Source of the DNA: an uncultured Prevotellaceae bacterium
Lineage (GTDB): Bacteria; Bacteroidota; Bacteroidia; Bacteroidales; Muribaculaceae
Assembly (NCBI GenBank): GCA_946410125.1
Contig: CAMJZF010000013.1
Location: 1-35,609 of the forward strand
DNA length: 35,609 nucleotides
Direction of reading: 5' to 3'
This document shows, in pieces, positions 1-8,219 of the stretch; position 1 is the stretch's first letter; every line of letters begins with the position of its first letter. Under the pieces are notes generated by a model. The model made no database searches and was not told the origin of the DNA. It saw only the letters and a program-made list of their open reading frames with translations. Made by a program: the position numbers and the translations under genes.

Positions 1-723
1 TATGTGGTGGGCAACGAGCAGAACTACCACTTCCAGGTGCTCTCGCTGCTGCTCGACCGCCTGGGCTTCAAGTGGGGCAAAGACCTGATTCACTTCTCCT
101 ATGGCATGGTGGAACTACCCAACGGCAAGATGAAATCACGCGAAGGCACCGTGGTCGATGCCGACGACCTCATGGACAAGATGGTCGACGACGCCCTTGC
201 CATGACCAGCGACCGCCTCGAGGGCATGAGCGACGACGAGAAGCGTGAGGTTGCCCGCATCATTGGCATGGGAGCACTCAAGTACTTCATCCTCAAGGTT
301 GACCCACGCAAGAACATGCTCTTCAACCCCGAGGAGAGCATCGACTTCAACGGTAACACCGGGCCCTTCATCCAGTACACCTACGCACGCATCCAGTCGC
401 TGCAACGCAAGGCGGGCGACAACTTGCCTGCACTCAACGTTGAGGCAGTCACCCCCAACGACAAGGAGATTGCCATCATTCAGCGCGTTGCCGACTTCAC
501 CAGTGTGGTTGAGGAAGCCGGCAAGACCTACAGCCCGGCACTCATCGCCAACTACACCTACGAGCTCGCCAAGGAGTTTAACCAGTTCTACCACGACTAC
601 AGCATCCTCAAGGAAGAGGACGAGAACGTTAAGGCGTTCCGCTTAGAGCTCTCACGCACCGTTGCCGGCGTGATAAAGCGAGCTTTCTCGCTCTTGGGCA
701 TAGAAGTTCCCGAACGCATGTAA
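1..723 (+). CDS. argS: Arginyl-tRNA synthetase, C-terminal part (5' end outside window)
   Basis: The open frame runs in from base 1 and ends at the TAA at 721-723, giving about 240 residues, the C-terminal 40 percent of a class I arginyl-tRNA synthetase of usual length near 580-600. It charges tRNA-Arg with arginine in the cytoplasm. The early segment YVVGNEQNYHFQVL and the following MKSREG stretch match the end of the catalytic domain, where MKSREG stands at the KMSKS-loop position. The last 120 or so residues fit the helical DALR anticodon-binding domain, and the ending LLGIEVPERM is typical of ArgS. The N-terminal HIGH motif lies upstream of the window. A tandem heptamer-type repeat begins directly after the stop codon. 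The identification is firm; only the start is missing. Confidence 0.97.
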   Translation, partial: YVVGNEQNYHFQVLSLLLDRLGFKWGKDLIHFSYGMVELPNGKMKSREGTVVDADDLMDKMVDDALAMTSDRLEGMSDDEKREVARIIGMGALKYFILKVDPRKNMLFNPEESIDFNGNTGPFIQYTYARIQSLQRKAGDNLPALNVEAVTPNDKEIAIIQRVADFTSVVEEAGKTYSPALIANYTYELAKEFNQFYHDYSILKEEDENVKAFRLELSRTVAGVIKRAFSLLGIEVPERM

Positions 724-724
724 T

Positions 725-920
725 TTTTAGTTTTCAGTTCTCATTTTTTAGTTATTTTCTGTTGGCGGAAGTAAGCTGAACTATAGAGCTTATGGGATAA
801 ATTTTGAAAAAAAAAATCAACCAAAACAAAGCAAATAAAAATTTTGGCACACTTTTTGCAAAAAACAAACTAAAAACTGACAACTGATTACTGATTACTG
901 ACAACTGATTACTAAAAACT
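725..920. repeat. Inverted pair of heptamer-type short repeats between argS and the YccA gene
   Basis: The 205-base gap holds A/T-rich DNA flanked by two related short repeats. The left copy (about 725-752) reads as AGTTTTC / AGTTCTC-like units right after the argS stop. The right copy (869-920) consists of 7-base units such as AACTGAC, AACTGAT and TACTGAT, bounded on each side by ACTAAAAACT (869-878 and 911-920). The two copies are roughly inverted, so the transcript could fold back over the A-rich core. No gene is visible here and I found no convincing TAnnTTTG box. Confidence 0.7.
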
Positions 921-928
921 CCAACTAT

Positions 929-1663
929 ATGAATTACAACAATCTTCCACCGCTGCCACAGCCTCAGGCTACTCAGGCAGCACCACAACAAAGCGAGTGG
1001 TCACTCACCGCCTACATGACGCAAGTCATGCGCAAGGTCTATGTAAAAATGTTCCTCGGACTGCTTGTTACAGCCATCACATCATGGCTGGTGCTTAGCA
1101 GCCAGTCGTTGCTACTCACCCTAATTCAAAGCCGTGGATTACTCATTGGCTTGTGCGTTGGTGAGCTGGCACTGGTCTTCACCCTATCGATGGCAATCAA
1201 CAAGCTCAGTTCGCCCGTAGCAACCTTGCTGTTCTACCTCTATGCAGTGCTCAACGGCGTGACCCTTACACCCATCTTCCTGGTTTACACCATGTCGTCG
1301 ATAGCACTCACATTCTTTGTTACAGCCGGTGTATTCCTGGCTATGTCAATCTATGGCTACACTACCAAGAGCGACCTCACCAAGTTTGGAACTTTCATGG
1401 TAATGGCACTGATTGGCCTCATCGTGTGCACAATCATCAACATCTTCTGGGCCAACAGCGTGATGGACTGGATCATTAGCTTTGCCGGTGTGGCAATCTT
1501 TATAGGACTCACCGCCTGGGACACACAGAAGATCAAGCAGATGGCACAAGAGACCGACGAGGCCAACGCCGGCAAGCTCGCCACTCTGGGAGCGCTCTCG
1601 CTCTACCTCGACTTCATTAACCTGTTCCTCTACCTGCTGCGCTTCCTTGGCAACAGGGAATAG
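929..1663 (+). CDS. Bax inhibitor-1 / YccA family membrane protein
   Basis: This 244-residue protein belongs to the BI-1 (UPF0005/YccA) family of multi-pass inner-membrane proteins. Some members act as pH-sensitive calcium leak channels, and E. coli YccA modulates FtsH; the role here is not known. The N-terminal 25 residues are polar and rich in Pro and Gln, followed by about seven hydrophobic segments from residue 40 onward. The family-typical segment WDTQKIKQ lies near residue 195, and a final hydrophobic stretch with the pattern LYLDFINLFLYLLR lies near the C-terminus, as in other family members. The ATG at 929 is the first good start after the repeat region. A strong intrinsic terminator at 1734-1770 suggests the gene ends its own transcript. 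Confidence 0.9.
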   Translation: MNYNNLPPLPQPQATQAAPQQSEWSLTAYMTQVMRKVYVKMFLGLLVTAITSWLVLSSQSLLLTLIQSRGLLIGLCVGELALVFTLSMAINKLSSPVATLLFYLYAVLNGVTLTPIFLVYTMSSIALTFFVTAGVFLAMSIYGYTTKSDLTKFGTFMVMALIGLIVCTIINIFWANSVMDWIISFAGVAIFIGLTAWDTQKIKQMAQETDEANAGKLATLGALSLYLDFINLFLYLLRFLGNRE

Positions 1664-1720
1664 GATTAGGAGTGGCTATGAGTAGCTATGAATGGCTATG
1701 AGTGGCTATGAATGACTAAG
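1661..1720 (+). repeat. Decamer tandem repeat starting at the YccA-gene stop codon
   Basis: Positions 1671-1720 fall into five 10-base units in exact register: AGTGGCTATG, AGTAGCTATG, AATGGCTATG, AGTGGCTATG and AATGACTAAG. The lead-in TAGGATTAGG (1661-1670) contains the stop codon of the upstream gene. A very similar array lies on the other strand at 14821-14868, again starting at a stop codon (glpB). Confidence 0.85.
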
Positions 1721-1733
1721 AACCAAATAAAAG

Positions 1734-1770
1734 GTCGCCTCTACGCAAGCAAGTAGCGGCGGCTTTTTTT
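1734..1770 (+). terminator. Rho-independent terminator after the YccA gene
   Basis: The left arm GTCGCCTCTAC (1734-1744) pairs with the right arm GTAGCGGCGGC (1753-1763) across an 8-base loop, with one G-U pair and one mismatch. Seven T residues (1764-1770) follow. This is the clearest intrinsic terminator in the first 2 kb. Confidence 0.85.
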
Positions 1771-1856
1771 GCGCTCAAAAAACTCGATTCTTGCACTTTT
1801 TTTCAAAAAAAAGTAAGAATTTTAGCTTTTAGCAATGATATTGGCAAATTTATTTC

Positions 1857-1864
1857 TATCTTTG
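1857..1864 (+). promoter_or_regulatory. -7 box of the sppA promoter
   Basis: TATCTTTG matches the Bacteroidetes -7 consensus TAnnTTTG. A clean TTTG at -33 is not present; TTGG at 1841 is too close. It lies downstream of the YccA terminator and would give an mRNA leader of roughly 110 bases before sppA, which makes it the likely promoter of the sppA-lpxK-PNP-thiL cluster. Confidence 0.55.
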
Positions 1865-1979
1865 TAAGTTGCATAGGATGGAAAGCATCCTGTAGCATTT
1901 TAACGAGATAATATCATTAAATATATAGAAGATTAATACAATATCAACTATATAATTGAAATTTAAATTATTACCGAAT

Positions 1980-3794
1980 ATGTTGAAACGATTTTTCCTG
2001 GTAGTGTGCGGGTCTTTTGTGGGAACTTTCTTAGCTTTGTTGTTCTTCACACTCACAGCCGTCATCATGAGTTTTATTATCTTTGGCTCAATGGCAAGCG
2101 CCAAAGGCAACGTAAAGATTGAGAAAAACTCAATCATGTATGTTAAGCTCGACGGAACGCTCAGCGAGCGCGACGGCGGGGCTAATGCGTCGCTGATGAT
2201 GCTCATGCCCAACAACCAGGGCGGTCAGAGCCTGTCTACTCTCATCAAGGGCTTGAAAATTGCCAAGGAAGACAAGAATATCAAAGGTCTCTATCTCGAC
2301 TGCCGTGGCATGGCAGCGGGCATGGCTTCACTCTATGAATTGCGTGAGGCCATCAAGGACTTTAAAGCCAGCAAGAAATTCATCTATGCCTATGGCGACG
2401 AAGGAATATTGCAGAGCGACTACTACCTCGCCTCGCTTGCCGACAGCATTTTCCTTAACCCTGAGGGCGCGGTCGACATCCATGGCTTGGGCTCAATGAC
2501 CCCCTACATGAAAAAACTGCTCGACAAAGTGGGCGTTGAAGTGCAAGTAGTGAGGGTTGGCACTTTCAAGAGTGCTGTGGAGCCTTTCATGCTCGACCAG
2601 ATGAGCGATGCCAACCGCGAGCAGCAGGAGCATTACTTAGGCAGCCTGTGGGGAGTAATCTCTAAAGACATGGCAACCGACCGACACATCGACACCACCA
2701 AGTTTGCTGCCCTCACCGACTCGTTAATGTTAACAATGAGTGCCCAGGAACTGATGAAAAACAAGCTCGTTGACAAGCTGTGCTACCGCACCGAAATGGA
2801 AGACAGGCTGCGCCAGCTCACCGACGTTGACAAGAAAGACGACTTGAAGCTCGTTACTGCAAGCGACCTGGTTGAAGCCAGCGACAGCCCATTTGGCACA
2901 GGAAGCGATGTAGTGGCAGTGCTCTATGCCACAGGCGAAATTTACAGCGGAACCAGGAATGGGGGTGGCATTCCGAGCATCAATGGCGAAGAAGCCATTT
3001 ACAGCGAGACACTTGCCAAGCAAATCAGAGAGCTGCAGTTAGACGACAACGTTAAAGCCCTCGTCCTGCGAGTCAACTCTCCTGGCGGTAGTGCCTTTGG
3101 CAGCGAAGAAATTTGGAAAGCCCTTGAGGACTTCAAAGCCAGTGGCAAACCATTGGCAGTGTCGATGGGCGACTATGCCGCCTCGGGTGGCTACTACATC
3201 TCATCGGGAGCACAGCGCATCTTTGCCGACCCATTGACAATAACCGGCAGCATAGGCATCTTTGGCATGATTCCTAATGCCAGCAACTTCATCAACAACA
3301 CTCTGGGCGTGAAGATGGAAGAAGTTCACACCAACGAAAATGCCATTGCCGGCACGCCTTACAAGCCACTCACCGACAGCCAGAAAGCAGCATTGCAACG
3401 CATGGTGGAGCGCGGCTACGACACTTTTACAAAGCGTTGTGCGCAAGGTCGCAAGATGTCGCAAGACTCTATTAAGGTGATTGGTGAAGGGCGAGTTTGG
3501 GACGCTCTAACTGCCTATAAAATCGGACTCGTCGACCAACTGGGAGGACTCGAGGACGCAATAAAATGGGTCGCTCTACAGGCCAAGCTCAAAGATGGCG
3601 ACTACTCGGTTGTAGACTATCCTAACATGGAAATGTCGTTCATGGAAATGCTCAACTCAATGCAGGGAATGAGAATCGAGAACGAAATGCGCTCCCGCAT
3701 GGGCATTTTCTACAACAGCTATGAGCAACTGCAGGCTATCCTCAACCGCGACCGCGTGCTCTGCCTCATGGAGCCAATTGAAATTGTTTTTTAA
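1980..3794 (+). CDS. sppA: Signal peptide peptidase SppA, 67K type
   Basis: This 604-residue membrane-anchored serine protease of the S49 family degrades cleaved signal peptides at the periplasmic face of the inner membrane. An N-terminal hydrophobic segment (about residues 4-35) is the anchor. Two tandem S49-type domains follow, as in E. coli SppA (618 residues). The Ser-Lys dyad is visible: Lys197 in GTFKSAVEPF and Ser402 in GDYAASGGYYISS. The segment NSPGGSAFGSEEIW precedes the serine by about 40 residues. I chose the ATG at 1980 because the protein then starts MLKRFF directly before the anchor; an in-frame TTG at 1956 would add eight residues. lpxK follows after 59 bases, so the two are probably cotranscribed. 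Confidence 0.93.
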   Translation: MLKRFFLVVCGSFVGTFLALLFFTLTAVIMSFIIFGSMASAKGNVKIEKNSIMYVKLDGTLSERDGGANASLMMLMPNNQGGQSLSTLIKGLKIAKEDKNIKGLYLDCRGMAAGMASLYELREAIKDFKASKKFIYAYGDEGILQSDYYLASLADSIFLNPEGAVDIHGLGSMTPYMKKLLDKVGVEVQVVRVGTFKSAVEPFMLDQMSDANREQQEHYLGSLWGVISKDMATDRHIDTTKFAALTDSLMLTMSAQELMKNKLVDKLCYRTEMEDRLRQLTDVDKKDDLKLVTASDLVEASDSPFGTGSDVVAVLYATGEIYSGTRNGGGIPSINGEEAIYSETLAKQIRELQLDDNVKALVLRVNSPGGSAFGSEEIWKALEDFKASGKPLAVSMGDYAASGGYYISSGAQRIFADPLTITGSIGIFGMIPNASNFINNTLGVKMEEVHTNENAIAGTPYKPLTDSQKAALQRMVERGYDTFTKRCAQGRKMSQDSIKVIGEGRVWDALTAYKIGLVDQLGGLEDAIKWVALQAKLKDGDYSVVDYPNMEMSFMEMLNSMQGMRIENEMRSRMGIFYNSYEQLQAILNRDRVLCLMEPIEIVF

Positions 3795-3853
3795 GTAGAG
3801 ATATATTGTTTTTTAAAAAAAGTAACTGAGAATAAATACATCAACTCACACTG

Positions 3854-4975
3854 ATGGATTTAGACAACATATTCAGGGCTTCCCGAAATGTGCTCACAGC
3901 AACCGAAAAAGTGCTGCTAACACCCTTGTCATGGCTTTACGGAGCAGGGGTTTGGGTTCGACAGATGGGTTTCAAGACCGGCCTGCTCAAGCAGGTGGAA
4001 TTTGACATTCCCGTTATTACCATTGGAAATGTCACAGTGGGCGGCACCGGCAAGACACCACATGTCGAGTACATCGTTTCGCGCTTGTGCCGAAAATATG
4101 AGATTGCGGTGCTGAGCCGAGGCTACAAGCGACACACCAAGGGCTTTGTGCTTGCCAACGATAACCTCTCGCCAGTAGATTTAGGTGATGAACCTTACCA
4201 GATTTATCGCAAGTTTCGCGGCATGGTAACGGTGGCTGTGTGTGAAGATCGTCGAAAGGGCATTAACAACCTGTTGCGCATCAAGCCCGACATTAACCTT
4301 GTCATCCTTGATGACGCTATGCAGCATCGATATGTTAAGCCACAGGTAAGCGTGGCAATGGTCGACTACAACCGCCCTCCCTACGAGGACAAGCTCTTGC
4401 CGCTGGGCTCCTTGCGTGAGCCTGCCGACCGCATCCTCAAGTGCGACATGGTGGTTGTCACCAAGTGCCCCGACGAGGTCAAGCCCGTTGACCTGCGCAT
4501 GATAAAAGAGCACCTGGAACTGTTCAAGTATCAGCAGCTTTATTTCTCAAAGGTGCGGTATGGCGCTCCCGAACCGGTGTTCCCAATTGGCAACCCCGAC
4601 CTCACATCACTCAACTGGCTTGATGAGGACGACCTCATCCTGGGCGTTGCTGGCATTGCCAACCCACGCCCCTTTGCCAAGTATCTTAAGCAGTTTGGCA
4701 CTCGTCTCAAGGTAATTCACTACGACGACCATCACACCTACACCCGCGATGACTTCCGTTACATCTTCAAGCTCTTCAAGGAACTTGAAGGAAAAAGAAA
4801 ATACATAGTCACTACCGAGAAAGATGCAGTGCGCATCCTCAACAGCCCATATTTTCCTCCCACGAGGCAAAACGACATCTATTTCATACCCATTCAGGCC
4901 GATTTCCTCAACTATGAGGACCGCGACTTCATCACCGAGCTTCAAAGGAAGATTGAAGGCATCGAAGACTTGTGA
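3854..4975 (+). CDS. lpxK: Tetraacyldisaccharide 4'-kinase (lipid A biosynthesis)
   Basis: This 373-residue protein is LpxK, the inner-membrane-associated kinase that phosphorylates the 4' position of the lipid A disaccharide precursor. The Walker A-like motif VGGTGKTPHVEY lies near residue 62, preceded by PVITIGNVT, a standard LpxK signature. Further family marks are VLSRGYKR, the DEPYQIYRKF and CEDRRKGI segments, LDDAMQHRYV and LPLGSLREP. The hydrophobic N-terminus (about residues 15-40) fits the membrane-contacting helix. Length is normal for Bacteroidetes LpxK. It sits between sppA and a purine nucleoside phosphorylase, 66 bases before the latter, consistent with one operon. Confidence 0.95.
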   Translation: MDLDNIFRASRNVLTATEKVLLTPLSWLYGAGVWVRQMGFKTGLLKQVEFDIPVITIGNVTVGGTGKTPHVEYIVSRLCRKYEIAVLSRGYKRHTKGFVLANDNLSPVDLGDEPYQIYRKFRGMVTVAVCEDRRKGINNLLRIKPDINLVILDDAMQHRYVKPQVSVAMVDYNRPPYEDKLLPLGSLREPADRILKCDMVVVTKCPDEVKPVDLRMIKEHLELFKYQQLYFSKVRYGAPEPVFPIGNPDLTSLNWLDEDDLILGVAGIANPRPFAKYLKQFGTRLKVIHYDDHHTYTRDDFRYIFKLFKELEGKRKYIVTTEKDAVRILNSPYFPPTRQNDIYFIPIQADFLNYEDRDFITELQRKIEGIEDL

Positions 4976-5041
4976 TAAAGTTTATTGGGAATGAGACGAT
5001 TAACAACTTGTTGACTTTTTATTAACTCTAATACAATATCT

Positions 5042-5884
5042 ATGACTAAAGAAATTAACTGGCTGGAAAAAATTCAAGAAACCGCTGCTTTCATCAAGGA
5101 GAAAGTGGGCGGCAAAATGCCTAAAGTAGCAATTGTTTTAGGTTCAGGATTAGGCAACTTGGCCGACAAAATCGACATCAAGGTTGCCATTCCCTATGGT
5201 GAGATTCCTAATTTCCCCATCAGCACCGTTGAGGGGCACAAGGGTCAACTCATCTTTGGCATGCTGGGCAAGAAATATGTAATGGCGATGCAAGGACGTT
5301 TCCATTACTATGAAGGCTACTCGATGAAGGAAGCCACGTTCCCAATTCGCGTAATGAAGGCCATTGGCGTGAAAGTGCTGTGCGTTAGCAACGCCGCTGG
5401 CGGCATGAACCCTGACTTCCGTGTGGGTGACGTGATGCTTATCACCGACCACATCAATCTCTTCCCCGACCACCCGTTGCGCGGCAAGAACTACAACGAA
5501 CTTGGCCCACGCTTCCCTGCCATGAATGAGGCTTACAGCCACCGCATCAACGACTTGGCACGCAAGATTGCCAAGGAGCACAAAATCAGGCTCATGGAAG
5601 GAGTCTATGTGGGAACGCAAGGCCCCACTTTCGAGACCCCATCGGAGTATCGCTTCTTCTATCGCATTGGCGGCGACGCAGTGGGCATGAGCACAGTGCC
5701 TGAGGTGATTGTTGCCCGCCATGCCGACATGGAAGTGTTTGGCCTTAGCGTTATCACCGACCTCGGCGGTGAGGGCATCTTTGTTGACGTCTCTCACGAA
5801 GAGGTTCAGCAAGCCGCCACTAAGGCCGAGCCCATCATGACCTTGATGGTACAGGAGGTAATTAACAACCTCGACGAGGTATAA
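5042..5884 (+). CDS. Purine nucleoside phosphorylase, trimeric type I
   Basis: This 280-residue cytosolic enzyme splits purine nucleosides with phosphate into the free base and ribose 1-phosphate. Motifs of the trimeric PNP/MTAP family are intact: VLGSGLGNLAD for phosphate, VEGHKGQL, MQGRFHYYEGY, the SNAAGGMNPDF segment, and GTQGPTFETPSEYRFF with the base-contacting Glu. The base-specificity position is Asp240 in SVITDLGG, where human-type inosine/guanosine PNP has Asn243, so the substrate range may differ from the usual 6-oxopurines. The His in SHEEV, equivalent to human His257, is kept. The ATG at 5042 is the natural start. An 18-bp perfect hairpin follows the gene. Confidence 0.93.
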   Translation: MTKEINWLEKIQETAAFIKEKVGGKMPKVAIVLGSGLGNLADKIDIKVAIPYGEIPNFPISTVEGHKGQLIFGMLGKKYVMAMQGRFHYYEGYSMKEATFPIRVMKAIGVKVLCVSNAAGGMNPDFRVGDVMLITDHINLFPDHPLRGKNYNELGPRFPAMNEAYSHRINDLARKIAKEHKIRLMEGVYVGTQGPTFETPSEYRFFYRIGGDAVGMSTVPEVIVARHADMEVFGLSVITDLGGEGIFVDVSHEEVQQAATKAEPIMTLMVQEVINNLDEV

Positions 5885-5909
5885 AAATTCCTCTAACCTA
5901 CAAGAATGA

Positions 5910-5954
5910 CTACAGATTATTCTGATTCTTAAAGAAAATCAGAATAATCTGTAG
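5910..5954. repeat. Perfect 18-bp inverted repeat between the PNP gene and thiL
   Basis: The left arm (5910-5927, beginning CTACAGATTATTCTG) pairs without mismatch with the right arm (5937-5954, ending CAGAATAATCTGTAG) across a 9-base loop. No T-run follows on either strand, so it is not a standard intrinsic terminator, although it could still slow polymerase or protect mRNA ends. The unit AATCAGAA recurs at 35549-35572, suggesting a dispersed intergenic repeat family. Confidence 0.8.
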
Positions 5955-5994
5955 CTATTATCATTAACCTCAACATCAACTAATATTACTAAGA

Positions 5995-7026
5995 ATGAGT
6001 GAGACTGAGATTTCCACTTTAGGAGAATTTGGGCTTATCGACAGCCTGACACGTGACTTTAAGGTAAAAAATGACTCTACTGTGCGTGGCGTGGGTGACG
6101 ACTGCGCCGTGCTTGACTATGGCAACAAAAAGACGCTTGTGACGACCGACCTGCTACTCGAAGGCATCCATTTTGACCTCACCTACACCCCTCTCAAGCA
6201 CTTAGGCTACAAGGCTGTGGCAGTGAACCTGAGCGACATCTATGCCATGAATGGCACTCCACGGCAAATCACCGTTTCATTGGGAATTTCCAAGCGCTTC
6301 ACCGTTGAGCACATCAATCAACTTTATTCTGGCATCTATGCCGCATGCGAGAAGTATGGCATCGATTTGGTGGGCGGCGACACTTCGGCATCGGTAACTG
6401 GCCTGCTCATCAGCATCACTTGCATTGGTGAGGCCAACGAAGACGAAATCGTGTATCGCAACGGTGCTCATGACACCGATTTGGTGTGCGTGAGCGGTGA
6501 CCTGGGAGCCGCCTACATGGGGCTGCAACTGCTTGAGCGCGAACGTGTGGCAAGCGAAGGGCAGAAAGACTTCCAACCCGACTTTGCCGGTCGCGAGTAC
6601 CTGCTTGAACGTCAAATTAAGCCAGAACCACGTGCCGACGTGATTGCCGAGTTGCGGGAATTGGGCATCAAGCCCACTGCCATGATGGATATTAGCGATG
6701 GGCTGTCGAGCGAGTTGTTGCACATTTGCAAGCAGAGCAAAGTAGGCTGCCGCGTGTATGAAGACCGCATTCCCATCGACTACCAGACCGCTGTCATGGC
6801 CGAGGAGCTGAACATGAACCTTGTCACAGCCGCAATGAATGGCGGTGAGGACTATGAGCTGCTATTCACCGTGCCGCTCACCCAGCACGAAAAGGTGGAG
6901 CAAATGAAAACGGCGCGACTCATTGGCCGCATTACAAAGCCCGAACTGGGAGCCTACATGGTTACACGCGATGATGCCGAAGTAGAAATACGCGCACAAG
7001 GCTGGAACGCCTTTGATAATGCATAA
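5995..7026 (+). CDS. thiL: Thiamine-monophosphate kinase
   Basis: This 343-residue ATP-dependent kinase converts thiamine monophosphate into the active cofactor thiamine diphosphate in the cytosol. It is an AIRS/PurM-fold enzyme. Clear ThiL signatures are GVGDDCAVLD near residue 32, TTDLLLEGIHFD, the AVNLSDIYAMNGTP segment, GGDTSAS, the ATP-site segment MDISDGLSSEL near residue 231, and NGGEDYELLFTV. Length and order match the family. The last codons and the TAA stop lie inside a heptamer repeat (CATAATG units). A strong bidirectional terminator follows at 7051-7087. It is probably the last gene of the cluster that begins with sppA. Confidence 0.95.
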   Translation: MSETEISTLGEFGLIDSLTRDFKVKNDSTVRGVGDDCAVLDYGNKKTLVTTDLLLEGIHFDLTYTPLKHLGYKAVAVNLSDIYAMNGTPRQITVSLGISKRFTVEHINQLYSGIYAACEKYGIDLVGGDTSASVTGLLISITCIGEANEDEIVYRNGAHDTDLVCVSGDLGAAYMGLQLLERERVASEGQKDFQPDFAGREYLLERQIKPEPRADVIAELRELGIKPTAMMDISDGLSSELLHICKQSKVGCRVYEDRIPIDYQTAVMAEELNMNLVTAAMNGGEDYELLFTVPLTQHEKVEQMKTARLIGRITKPELGAYMVTRDDAEVEIRAQGWNAFDNA

Positions 7027-7048
7027 TGCACAATTCATAATGCACAAA
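7019..7048 (+). repeat. CATAATG-type heptamer repeat over the thiL stop codon
   Basis: Units ATAATG, CATAATG, CACAATT and CATAATG in 7-base register span the final codons and stop of thiL and run into the terminator region. Confidence 0.65.
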
Positions 7049-7050
7049 CG

Positions 7051-7087
7051 AAACTGCCTAACACATTTTGTCTTAGGCAGTTTTGTT
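7051..7087. terminator. Bidirectional terminator between thiL and the HU-LysM gene
   Basis: The perfect 11-bp stem AAACTGCCTAA (7051-7061) / TTAGGCAGTTT (7073-7083) with an 11-base loop is followed by TTTGTTAT-type T-rich sequence on the + strand and TTTCGTTTG on the - strand. It sits between convergent genes and can serve both. Confidence 0.82.
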
Positions 7088-7136
7088 ATCTCATTTATAT
7101 ATGATATCTGCCACCTTCAAGGTCAAGCAATGGAAA

Positions 7137-8219
7137 TTATCGGCGGTAATGGCGTTTGTAGCTTTTCTTGGAACGTGAAGACTTCGAATATTTTTTAGCA
7201 TCTTTTTTCTTCATTGGCTTCACAGTCTTATAATTATACTTACCATTAGATTTTGTACTTTCTTTTGTGCCTTCCTCGCTAATATCTTTCTCTTCACCAT
7301 TGGCATTGCTTTCCATCGCCTTTATTTTCTTGTAGAGCTTCAAAGCTTCCTCGCCGGCATGACGTAAACTTTGCTTGCTGTCGCTGTTGATGCCATATTT
7401 TTCGGGAGGCGGTATAACAAGCACCGATCCATGAGGAATCTTGTGATAGTTAGGATATTTATCCTGATTCTCACGAGCTATATACACCCAGAAAACCTGG
7501 TCGCCATAGTGCTTCTTAGCCATTAGAGTCAAGACATTGCCATTGGCAAGCGTATCGGTGACTACGGGTTGTGCTTTGGCAGCTACAGTATCGGTCTTGG
7601 CGGTAATATTCTGCTGCCTATTATTTTCAGTCGACTTGCCACCGCGTAACGCCCATGTCGTTAGAGCGACAACCGCTATTGCAGCCACGCCAGCCCACCA
7701 CCACTTAGCAAAACCATTCTTTCCTGGCAGAGGTTCAGGTTCCTCTTTCACCTGAGGTGTGCTTTCCACAATCTTATCAGTAGCAACCGGCTCATCTATA
7801 GGCTTGACCTCGGGCTCTGCCGTGTCCTCAACCTCAGCCATGGGGATTTGTTCCTGAACTACATTTGTGGGCTCTTCCATCTTAGGTTCAGGCTGTTTCT
7901 GTTCCATCTCGGCATCGATTTCGGCAAGCTGTTCATTGGTAATCTCATCGCTGAGTTCCAATGGCTTAAACTGCGCAAAAGGGGCATTTACAGTCTCGGC
8001 AAGGTCGTTGTCGGGGGTGAAAAAAACTTCCTTTTCACCATCAACATTCTTGACCTTGAATGAGCCTATCCCCTTAATCTTCACAATCTCGCCATTGTCC
8101 AAAGCATGTGATACAGTGGCAAACAGTTCCTGAAGGAACAATTCGCTCATGCGAGTGGTGGTTTTTGCCTTCTCGGCCACCAGCTCAACCAGCTGTGGGA
8201 ACGCTATTCTCTCTTTCAT
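7137..8219 (-). CDS. Membrane-anchored HU-domain protein with periplasmic LysM-like domain
   Basis: This 360-residue protein joins parts seldom found together. Residues 1-87 form an HU/IHF-type DNA-binding domain, with IKGIGSFKV at 48-56 as in HU proteins. Residues 90-165 are a Pro/Glu-rich acidic linker. Residues 172-191 (WWWAGVAAIAVVALTTWAL) are a single transmembrane helix. Residues 222-272 resemble LysM: a TLANGNVLTLMAKKHYGD start and an IPHGSVLVIPP end. Residues 327-360 form a very basic Lys/Arg/Ser/Tyr tail. From this order I infer a cytoplasmic DNA-binding head and a periplasmic wall-binding tail. The gene overlaps the upstream HU-like gene by 4 bases (ATGA), so the two are translationally coupled. 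The domain calls are good; the tether role is inference. Confidence 0.85.
   Translation of the reverse strand: MKERIAFPQLVELVAEKAKTTTRMSELFLQELFATVSHALDNGEIVKIKGIGSFKVKNVDGEKEVFFTPDNDLAETVNAPFAQFKPLELSDEITNEQLAEIDAEMEQKQPEPKMEEPTNVVQEQIPMAEVEDTAEPEVKPIDEPVATDKIVESTPQVKEEPEPLPGKNGFAKWWWAGVAAIAVVALTTWALRGGKSTENNRQQNITAKTDTVAAKAQPVVTDTLANGNVLTLMAKKHYGDQVFWVYIARENQDKYPNYHKIPHGSVLVIPPPEKYGINSDSKQSLRHAGEEALKLYKKIKAMESNANGEEKDISEEGTKESTKSNGKYNYKTVKPMKKKDAKKYSKSSRSKKSYKRHYRR

Noticed and set aside
869-920. Tandem short units that might be a CRISPR or origin iteron
   Set aside because: The period is 7 bases with no spacers, no DnaA boxes and no replication gene nearby; related arrays occur after other genes.
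1956-1979. Upstream TTG start for sppA
   Set aside because: The ATG at 1980 gives a protein that begins directly before the membrane anchor, as in relatives; TTG remains possible but less likely.
5150-5812. Long open frame on the - strand (220 codons) inside the PNP gene
   Set aside because: The + strand frame encodes a fully recognisable PNP, and the antisense product has no family resemblance; it follows from codon bias of the sense gene.
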